A DNA stretch of 36,049 bases from an uncultured Alistipes sp. (GTDB lineage Bacteria > Bacteroidota > Bacteroidia > Bacteroidales > UBA932), in contig URSC01000019.1 in assembly GCA_900550465.1 (NCBI GenBank), positions 1 through 36,049 on the forward strand, read 5' to 3'. Within the stretch, counting starts at the first letter, position 1, and each line of letters starts with the position of its first letter. Of this stretch, positions 30,166-36,049 are shown piece after piece. The translations under genes were made by a program, and so were the position numbers. The notes beneath the pieces were generated by a model. That model saw only the letters and a list, made by a program, of their open reading frames with translations, was not told the origin of the DNA and searched no databases.

Positions 30166-30181
30166 GGTAAATTAATTTACC
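30166..30181. repeat. Perfect 16-bp palindrome upstream of the transposase gene
   Basis: GGTAAATTAATTTACC is fully self-complementary and sits 65 nt before the RAYT start, just downstream of a weak -7 candidate. It could be an operator; no regulator is assigned. Confidence 0.45.
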
Positions 30182-30271
30182 GCAGTGGCAAAATAAGGTT
30201 GGGAATACTTGGAAGTAAGTGACGGGTGAGGAAAGGAAAGACGGAGAAAAGGAGGCAAAGGGAGGCTAAAC

Positions 30272-30453
30272 TTCACGTTACCTTTTAGTTGAAATGCAAA
30301 TTGCTTAAAATGAAGATGTTGCAATAATGCAAAAATTCTACATGAGGTGAAAAGGGGCGGTTTAGGGCAAAAAACGGCTCACTTAAAATTCTTGTAAAAT
30401 GGTAAATGATTTGTAATCAAGAATGTATGATACAACTAAAAAGCAACGTGGAA
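30272..30453 (+). repeat. Inverted-repeat element B (upstream of the RAYT gene)
   Basis: A 182-bp relative of element A in the opposite orientation. The right end CAACTAAAAAGCAACGTG (30433-30450) is identical to A. The left end TTCACGTTACCTTTTAGTTG (30272-30291) differs from a perfect repeat by two substitutions and one indel. The central GGGCAAAAAAC is at 30365-30375. It is more diverged internally than at its ends, consistent with selection on the termini or with different ages. Confidence 0.7.
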
Positions 30454-30583
30454 TTGGGACATTCATCATTAAGGGCTTTGAAGGGCCGTGAGGGCCATGC
30501 TGTAATGCTGCAATGCAGGAAAGCCATGCAGTGCCGGACGGTGACCCCGGTCGTGGTGTAGGTCGTGCGGTGCTGCTCCGGTG

Positions 30584-33109
30584 TCAGAGCAGCAGGAGGG
30601 CGGTGCGGTAGACGATGAAGGCGACAATCCAGGCGAGGACGATGGTGTAGACGGCAGAGATGACGGCCCATTTCCAGCCGCCGCTCTCGTTCTTGATGGC
30701 GACGAAGGTGGCGATGCAGGGGAAATAGAGCAGGACGAAGACCATGAAGGCGAGGGCCGCAGCCGGGGTGGTGGTCCGGGCGAGGGCGTTCTGCAGCATG
30801 GTGTCGCCGGAGACGGTTTCGGTTTCAGATCCGGCTGTCACAGGAGCAGTCGCGTCGGTGGTTTGGGATGATACGGTACCGGCAGATGCTGTTCCGGGAT
30901 CGCCTGCGGCTGAGGGGAAGCGCTCCTGCTCACCGCTGTAGAGTACGCCCATTGTACTTACCACAAGTTCCTTCGCGGCTACACCGGAGATGATGCCGAC
31001 GCCCATCTTCCAGTCGAAGCCGAGGGGCTCGAGGACGGGCTCGATGGCCTTGCCGATCATGCCGATGTAGGAGTTCTCCTGCTGCTCGGCGGGGGTGGCA
31101 TAGCGGTCGTGATGGGGGAAATATCCCAGGAACCAGATGATGATCGAGGCAACGAGGATGATGCCGGCCATCTTGTGCAGATACTGCTTGCCCTTCTCCC
31201 AGGTGTGGCGGAAGACGGACTTGGAGGTCGGGACGCGGTAGGGCGGGAGCTCCATGACGAAGGGCAGGTTGTCGTCCTTGATGAAGCGGCTCATCACCTT
31301 GGCCGAGATGATGGCCATAATGATGCCGAGGGCGTAGAGGCCGAGGAGTACGAGCGAGCCGTTGCGGGGGAAGAAGGCCCCGGCCACGAGGATGTACACG
31401 GGCAGGCGGCCGGCGCAGGACATCATGGGGATGATGAGCATGGTGACCAGGCGGCTCTTGTGGTTCTCTATGGTGCGGGTGGCCATGATGGCGGGCACGT
31501 TGCAGCCGAAGCCCATGATCATGGGTATGAACGACTTGCCGTGCAGGCCTATCTTGTGCATGAGCTTGTCCATGATGAATGCGGCGCGGGCCATGTATCC
31601 GGAGTCCTCCAGCAGTGAGATGAACAGATAGAGTATCAGGATGTTGGGCAGGAATACCAGCACGCTGCCCACTCCTCCGATGATGCCGTCCACTACCAGG
31701 TCCTTCAGCATGCCCTCCGGCATGGTGGTGGCCACGAAGGCCCCGAATTTCTCCACCAGCCACTCAATCCAGGTCATCGGGTATTCGCCCAGGCGGAAGG
31801 TGGCCTCGAAGATGATGTACAGCAGCAGGATGAATATCGGGAAGGCGGCCCAGCGGTTGGTGACCACGGCGTCTATCTTGTCGGTAATGGTATGCTTTTT
31901 CCGTACCTGTCCGGGAGTGTAGGTCTCCTTGAGGGCGCCCTGGACGAAGGCGTATTTGGCGTCTACGATGGCGGCCTCGGCACTGGTGCCTCCGAGCAGT
32001 CCCTCTATGCGCCTGTTCTCCTCGAAGCGGGCTGCGATGATCTCGTCGTGGTTGGGCAGGGCCTCGACTATGGCCTCCACATCGGAATCGTTCTCGAGGT
32101 ACTTGATGGCCAGCCAGCGGGTGGAATAGTGGGTGCGTATGTCGTCGTTCTTCTGAATCAGCAGCTTGATGCGGTCGATGCTGCTTTCGAGCTCCTGCCC
32201 GTGGTTGATGTGGATGTGGCGGGACAGGGACGGCTCGTTGTGCTCGTAGATCTGGATGACGGTGTCGAACAGCCTGTCGATGCCCTGCCCGCTGCGGCTG
32301 ACGGTGGGTACCACCGGCATGCCGAGCAGATGTCCGAGTGTGACGGTGTCGAGCCTGTCTCCGCGGGCCTCCAGCTCGTCGTACATGTTCATGGCCATGA
32401 CCACGCGGAGGTTCATGTCGATGATCTGGGCCGTCAGGTAGAGATTGCGCTCGAGGTTGGAGGCGTCCACCACGTTGATGACCACGTCGGGAATATTGTC
32501 GATCAGATTCTTGCGTACGTACAGCTCCTCAGGGCTGTAGGCTGAGAGGGAGTAGGTGCCCGGCAGGTCGACGAGGACAAAATGGTAGCCCTTGTATTCG
32601 AACCGCCCTTCCTTGGCATCGACGGTCACTCCGCTGTAGTTGCCGACCCTCTCGTGGGAGCCGGAGGCAATGTTGAACAGGGAGGTCTTGCCGCAGTTGG
32701 GATTACCTACGAGGGCGACCCGTACGGTGTGGCGGCGCTCCTCCGCGAGCTGCCGCATCCTCCGGGCGAGGTCCTCCGCATCGGAGCAGTCCGGTTCGCG
32801 GCTGCTCAGTCCGGGGGTGCCGGCAGAATTCCGGGATGCCTCCGGCTCTGCGGCATTGTCCTGAGATGCCAGAGCCTTGGCCTCGCTCTCGCTGATGACC
32901 TCTATCTCGCGGGCCTCGTCCCTGCGGAGCGATATCTTGTATCCTATGATCTCGTATTCTATGGGGTCCCTGAGAGGGGCGTTGAGCACCACCCTGACCT
33001 CCTTTCCCTTGATGAACCCCATCTCGGTGATTCTCTTGCGGAAGGAGCCGTGTCCGCTCACTTTGACGATAATACCTCTTTCACCTGTTTTCAGATCCGA
33101 AAGTTTCAT
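30584..33109 (-). CDS. feoB: Ferrous iron transporter FeoA-FeoB fusion
   Basis: An 841-residue protein that imports Fe(II) across the inner membrane. Residues 1-72 are a FeoA SH3-like domain (MKLSDLKTGERGIIVKVSG...ITEMGFIKG). A 45-residue polar linker (75-118) follows. The G-domain starts at 128 with G1 GNPNCGKTS (135-143), switch region SGVTVDAKEG and G3 DLPGTYSL (181-188). The polytopic FeoB core then follows with two Gate motifs (FIPMIMGFGCNVPAIMATRTIE; GIISGVAAKELVVSTMGVLY). An Ala/Thr/Ser-rich insert of about 45 residues lies before the last helices. FeoA fusion is typical of Bacteroidota. The gene is monocistronic with its own promoter. Confidence 0.95.
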   Translation of the reverse strand: MKLSDLKTGERGIIVKVSGHGSFRKRITEMGFIKGKEVRVVLNAPLRDPIEYEIIGYKISLRRDEAREIEVISESEAKALASQDNAAEPEASRNSAGTPGLSSREPDCSDAEDLARRMRQLAEERRHTVRVALVGNPNCGKTSLFNIASGSHERVGNYSGVTVDAKEGRFEYKGYHFVLVDLPGTYSLSAYSPEELYVRKNLIDNIPDVVINVVDASNLERNLYLTAQIIDMNLRVVMAMNMYDELEARGDRLDTVTLGHLLGMPVVPTVSRSGQGIDRLFDTVIQIYEHNEPSLSRHIHINHGQELESSIDRIKLLIQKNDDIRTHYSTRWLAIKYLENDSDVEAIVEALPNHDEIIAARFEENRRIEGLLGGTSAEAAIVDAKYAFVQGALKETYTPGQVRKKHTITDKIDAVVTNRWAAFPIFILLLYIIFEATFRLGEYPMTWIEWLVEKFGAFVATTMPEGMLKDLVVDGIIGGVGSVLVFLPNILILYLFISLLEDSGYMARAAFIMDKLMHKIGLHGKSFIPMIMGFGCNVPAIMATRTIENHKSRLVTMLIIPMMSCAGRLPVYILVAGAFFPRNGSLVLLGLYALGIIMAIISAKVMSRFIKDDNLPFVMELPPYRVPTSKSVFRHTWEKGKQYLHKMAGIILVASIIIWFLGYFPHHDRYATPAEQQENSYIGMIGKAIEPVLEPLGFDWKMGVGIISGVAAKELVVSTMGVLYSGEQERFPSAAGDPGTASAGTVSSQTTDATAPVTAGSETETVSGDTMLQNALARTTTPAAALAFMVFVLLYFPCIATFVAIKNESGGWKWAVISAVYTIVLAWIVAFIVYRTALLLL

Positions 33110-33134
33110 GCTGCAAATGGTCTCTAAATCCGGG

Positions 33135-33165
33135 CAAAAATACCACTCTTTCCTGACAGAGACAA
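33135..33165 (-). promoter_or_regulatory. Promoter of feoB
   Basis: On the minus strand TTG (33165-33163), a 20-nt spacer and TATTTTTG (33142-33135). The ATG at 33109 lies 25 nt beyond the box. No obvious Fur-type palindrome was recognised. Confidence 0.65.
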
Positions 33166-33200
33166 TACCAACTGTTAGGTATTTTTACCCGGCACCGGAC

Positions 33201-33240
33201 AAAAAAGAAGGGAGGCCAGCGAATCACTTCGCAGCCTCCC
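33201..33240 (-). terminator. Rho-independent terminator of the duplicated lipoprotein gene
   Basis: GGGAGGC (33210-33216) pairs with GCCTCCC (33234-33240), with an inner GCGAA/TTCGC stem. Read on the minus strand the hairpin is followed by TTCTTTTTTG, a good U-tract. It ends the transcript of the upstream lipoprotein and insulates feoB. Confidence 0.85.
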
Positions 33241-33275
33241 CGTGAAAAACAGGTATGACAGCTTCGAAAAGCAGT

Positions 33276-35609
33276 TTATCTGGTCCAGCCTGCCATCCAG
33301 TTGCTGTCGGCGGAGATGGCTCCGGCGAAGGAGGCAGACTCGAAGAATGAGTCGATGGTGCTGGCGTCAAGGTCTCCGGCAATGGTTCCGAAGAAGTTGT
33401 CGGTCAGGCTGAAGGTGTAGTCCACCTGGTTGTGGTTGACCTCGGCGAGGAACATGTCCTGGGTGTAGAGGACATTGTCGCTGTCGCTGGATACTCCGTT
33501 GGAAAGATATACGTGCTTGAGTACGGAGGTACCGTCGGCAAGAGCCTCCTCAGTGTGGGCGGTCTCTGTAGTCAGGGCGCGGGGCTTGCCGGTTACGATG
33601 GCGTTGTAGAGCTCGACCTCTGTACCGGCGCGGAGACGGATACCGCGTTTGTTCTCATCGGAGTTGTTGCCTACGAGGGTTACGTTTGCAAGAACGGGGT
33701 GGGAGATGGGAGCGGCTACCTCATCGTTGTCATTGTTGTCGCACTCCATGAGGGCGTCGCACTCAGCGGAGATCTGATGGGCTACCATGAACTGGCCCTT
33801 TCCGCTCCATCCTTCAGTCCAGTCGAAGGAGTCGTCGGTGTTGTCGGTGGATACGAGGTATCTAACGTTCACTGTGCCGCCGAACCACTCGAAGCCGTCG
33901 TCAGAACCGCCGTAGGCCTGGAGATGGTCCACCGTGGTGCCGTCACCCACGCCGTAGAAGGTGAAGCCGTTGGCCTCTTTCTCCTCGGAGAAGGCGTATC
34001 CGCCGTACTCTACGCGGACGTACTGGAGAGTACCGGAGTTGTCGTGTGCGTCGTTTCCGCCGTAGGAGGCGTCACCGATCTCGGACTTGGCACCGGCACC
34101 GGCATTGATGGGGGCCTTGCCGCAGATGTGGATACCGCCCCATGCACCGGCTTCCTGCCTCTGGGCTGTCATCACGATGGGAGCGTCGGCTGTACCGCGG
34201 GCGTCGATCATGGCACCCTGCTCAATGAGGAGATAGTCTACGAAGTCGTCGTCCTGGGCTGTGATTACAGTACCGGGTTCAATGGTCAGAGTGGCTCCTT
34301 CCTTTACATGAAGGCCTCCGATAAGGATGTAATTGACACCTGCCCTGAGGGTCATGTCCTCGGTGATGTCGCCTTCGAGCTCTACAGTGGCGGTGCCTGT
34401 GCTGCCGCCGTCAGCGGAGAGGGCCCAGCCGCTGGTCCAGTCGTTGCCGGAGGGGAGGGCGCCCACGTATGCTGCGTTGTCGAAGAAGGAGTCGAGGGAG
34501 GAGGCGTCGAGACCGCCGTCAATGGTGCCCATGATATTGTTTGTCAGAGAGAAGGAATATCCTACCTCGTTGTGGTTGTCGTTGGCCAGGAAGTCGTTCT
34601 GGTCGTAGAGGACAGTCTCGCTGTCGCTGGAGACACCGGAGGAGAGGTATACGTACTGGAGCTTGGAGGTGCCGTCGGCGAGGGCCTTCTCGGTGCCTTC
34701 AGTCTCAGTGGTCAGGGCGCGGCCCTTACCGGTTACGATGGCGTTGTAGAGCTCAGCCTGAGTACCGGCGCGGAGACGTACACCGCGTCCGTCAGCTCCG
34801 TTGCCCACGAGGGTGAGGTTGGAGAGAACGGGGTGGGAGATGGGCTCGGCATAGTTGTCATTGTCGTTGTTGTCAGCCTCGATGAGAGCGTCGCACTCGT
34901 CGGAGATCTGCTGGGCAATCATATACTGGCCCTTTCCGCACCAACCCTCAGTCCAGTCGAAGGAGTCGTCGGTGTTGTTGGTGGAGATCAGGTATTTCAC
35001 GTTTACAGTACCGCCGAACCACTCGAATCCGTCGTCAGAGCCGTTGATGGCCTGGAGGTGGTCCACTGTGGTGCCGTCGCCCACGCCGTAGAAGGTGAAG
35101 CCGTTGGCCTCTTTCTCCTCGGAGAAGGCATATCCGCCGTACTCTACGCGGACGTACTGGAGGATACCGGAGTTGTCGTGAGGCTCGTTTCCGCCGTAGG
35201 AGGCGTCACCGATCTCGGACTTGGCGTCAGTACCGGCGTTGATGGGGGCCTTGCCGCAGATGTGGAGGCCGCCCCATGCACCGGCTTCCTTACGGGTGGA
35301 GGTCATCACGATGGGAGCGCTTGCGGTACCGCGGGCGTCAATCATTGCACCCTGCTCTATGAGGATGTAGTCTACCTGGTCGTCATCCTGGGCTACGATG
35401 GTCACACCGGGCTCGATGGTCAGAGTGGCGCCGGCCTTTACGTGGAGGCCTCCGGTGAGGGTGTATGTCTGACCCTCTTCGAGGATGCGGTTCTCGGTGA
35501 TGTCGCCGATGAGGTCTACCTCAGGGTCAATGATCTGGGGATTTTTCTCTTCGCAGGATACAGCCACCATAGCTGCTCCGAGGGCGAGAATGAAAAGTTT
35601 TTTGTTCAT
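33276..35609 (-). CDS. Internally duplicated beta-helix-like surface lipoprotein
   Basis: A 777-residue lipoprotein. The signal MNKKLFILALGAAMVAVSC ends at Cys19, followed by EEKNP, acidic residues that fit a Bacteroidota surface-export signal. The mature protein is two tandem copies of one ~365-residue unit (about 33-397 and 411-777), each opening with GDITE...GGLHVK.GATLTIEPG and containing a long near-identical block (GDASYGGN.....HDNSG, then EEKEANGFTFYGVGDG). The many Asp/Asn/Gly turns and repeated short strands suggest a right-handed beta-helix, possibly calcium-binding. It lies 39 nt after a TonB-dependent receptor gene, so it may capture a ligand for that receptor. The ligand is unknown. 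Confidence 0.78.
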   Translation of the reverse strand: MNKKLFILALGAAMVAVSCEEKNPQIIDPEVDLIGDITENRILEEGQTYTLTGGLHVKAGATLTIEPGVTIVAQDDDQVDYILIEQGAMIDARGTASAPIVMTSTRKEAGAWGGLHICGKAPINAGTDAKSEIGDASYGGNEPHDNSGILQYVRVEYGGYAFSEEKEANGFTFYGVGDGTTVDHLQAINGSDDGFEWFGGTVNVKYLISTNNTDDSFDWTEGWCGKGQYMIAQQISDECDALIEADNNDNDNYAEPISHPVLSNLTLVGNGADGRGVRLRAGTQAELYNAIVTGKGRALTTETEGTEKALADGTSKLQYVYLSSGVSSDSETVLYDQNDFLANDNHNEVGYSFSLTNNIMGTIDGGLDASSLDSFFDNAAYVGALPSGNDWTSGWALSADGGSTGTATVELEGDITEDMTLRAGVNYILIGGLHVKEGATLTIEPGTVITAQDDDFVDYLLIEQGAMIDARGTADAPIVMTAQRQEAGAWGGIHICGKAPINAGAGAKSEIGDASYGGNDAHDNSGTLQYVRVEYGGYAFSEEKEANGFTFYGVGDGTTVDHLQAYGGSDDGFEWFGGTVNVRYLVSTDNTDDSFDWTEGWSGKGQFMVAHQISAECDALMECDNNDNDEVAAPISHPVLANVTLVGNNSDENKRGIRLRAGTEVELYNAIVTGKPRALTTETAHTEEALADGTSVLKHVYLSNGVSSDSDNVLYTQDMFLAEVNHNQVDYTFSLTDNFFGTIAGDLDASTIDSFFESASFAGAISADSNWMAGWTR
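33279..35513 (-). repeat. Long tandem duplication inside the lipoprotein gene
   Basis: The two gene halves (35513-34419 and 34379-33279) are direct repeats with a period of 1134 nt, 378 codons. Similarity is evident at the DNA level as well, with long shared stretches such as those encoding EEKEANGFTFYGVGDG. A short Ser/Gly/Thr linker separates the halves. Confidence 0.8.
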
Positions 35610-35648
35610 TTTTAAAAGATTTAGAAATGTTTATAATTTTTAATTTTT

Positions 35649-36049
35649 TTAAAAATCGAGTTTGACTCCCACTCCTATGCCTCTTCCGAGCCTGTAGCTC
35701 TCGGTCAGCATGTCAGTGCCGAGGTCGGGAACGTTCTGGGTGAAGCGGTACTCGGAGTCGAGCAGGTTGGTCAGGGAGAGCTCTACGCTCCATATCCTGG
35801 TAATCTGGTAGGCGATGTTGGCGTCAATGGTGTGGATGGGGGCCTGCATGATGTTGCCGAGTCCGTAGATACCCACTGCCTGGATGCGGGGGCCCTGGAC
35901 GTTGTAGAGCAGGGAGACGGACAGGGATGATTCCTCGCCGAACTCGGGGGCGTAGGTGATGAAGGCGTTGCCCAGGTAGGGGGAGGCTCCCTGGAGGGCC
36001 CTGCGGCTGTCGGTGTAGATACCGCCGTTGGCCAGGAGGGTTACGTCGG
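35649..36049 (-). CDS. TonB-dependent outer-membrane receptor, C-terminal part
   Basis: Only the last ~133 residues are in the window; the start lies beyond the right edge. The visible part consists of beta-barrel strands: DVTLLANGGIYTDSRRALQGASPYLGNAFITYAP, then SLSVSLLYNVQGPRI, then TIDANIAYQITRIWSVELSLTNLLDSEYRFTQ, ending GRGIGVGVKLDF with the terminal Phe of an outer-membrane barrel. The 'LQGASPYLxNAxxxY' and 'NLLDxEYRFTQ' blocks are typical of Bacteroidota TonB receptors. It is transcribed ahead of the duplicated lipoprotein, a SusC/SusD-like arrangement with a different partner type. Confidence 0.85.
   Translation of the reverse strand, partial: DVTLLANGGIYTDSRRALQGASPYLGNAFITYAPEFGEESSLSVSLLYNVQGPRIQAVGIYGLGNIMQAPIHTIDANIAYQITRIWSVELSLTNLLDSEYRFTQNVPDLGTDMLTESYRLGRGIGVGVKLDF

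Larger units (their letters stand above)
30102..30583. other. Non-coding stretch between RAYT and feoB genes
   Basis: No protein gene is credible. It contains a 16-bp perfect palindrome (30166-30181), a near -7 box for the transposase (TATTTTG, minus strand, around 30194-30200), a purine-rich strip (30200-30270), element B, and a GC-rich tail after 30454 with the repeated word GCCATGC and an 11-bp palindrome CTGCAATGCAG. No clear terminator for feoB is seen. Confidence 0.55.

Noticed and set aside
30454..30583. Terminator for feoB in the GC-rich tail
   Set aside because: It contains short repeats (GCCATGC, CTGCAATGCAG) but no stem followed by a U-tract on the minus strand.
33432..35615. 727-codon plus-strand open frame opposite the duplicated lipoprotein
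   Set aside because: Val/Gly-rich shadow that merely mirrors the internal duplication; it lacks a promoter and conserved motifs.

Overview
The window looks like a chromosomal segment of a fairly GC-rich member of the Bacteroidales (Bacteroidota). The evidence is lineage-typical gene content: a FeoA-FeoB fusion, a two-subunit transketolase, an NtrC-type regulator-LptE-SecG cluster, PspC/PadR genes, a six-bladed-propeller lipoprotein, and a TonB receptor with a surface lipoprotein. Many genes are also preceded by the Bacteroidota -7 box TAnnTTTG, several with TTG exactly 20 nt upstream. No rRNA, tRNA or CRISPR array was recognised.

Layout. 1-907: 3' part of a propeller lipoprotein (minus). 1031-5016: a Pit phosphate permease with a PhoU-like tail, then an OmpR/PhoB-type response regulator and a membrane-free PhoR-like kinase, headed by three 11-bp direct repeats that look like a PHO box. 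5026-5967: RNase HII and an XRE regulator (minus). 6163-6342: an unlisted 59-residue helix-turn-helix-like microprotein gene. 6438-8591: an EF-G paralogue lacking the catalytic switch-II histidine. 8682-12723: one compact minus-strand operon, tktN-tktC-ECF sigma-membrane protein-Spy/CpxP-like-LolD. 12780-14567: lepA. 14633-17685: ppk-ppx, with a weaker PHO-like repeat array upstream. 17767-19425: OmpA/TPR lipoprotein (minus). 19525-22276: sigma-54 activator, lptE, TPR-like protein, secG. 22366-24821: PspC, PadR, PspC (minus). 24941-26380: an AT-richer AAA/DUF234 ATPase behind two tandem palindromes. 26506-28484: an outer-membrane-type protein, a LuxR regulator and a hemerythrin protein.

28485-30583 is the accessory island. 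It holds a REP-associated tyrosine transposase (RAYT) gene flanked by an inverted pair of related elements of about 185 bp, plus a candidate small RNA. After it come feoAB (30584-33109), an internally duplicated beta-helix-like surface lipoprotein (33276-35609) and the 3' end of its TonB-dependent receptor (35649 to the right edge).

Two phosphate modules (pit-regulator-kinase and ppk-ppx) are linked by similar 11-bp repeat arrays, suggesting one phosphate-responsive regulon. The strongest candidates for undescribed biology are the RAYT with its paired elements, the palindromic operators of the DUF234 ATPase, the candidate small RNA upstream of the hemerythrin operon, and the 59-residue protein.
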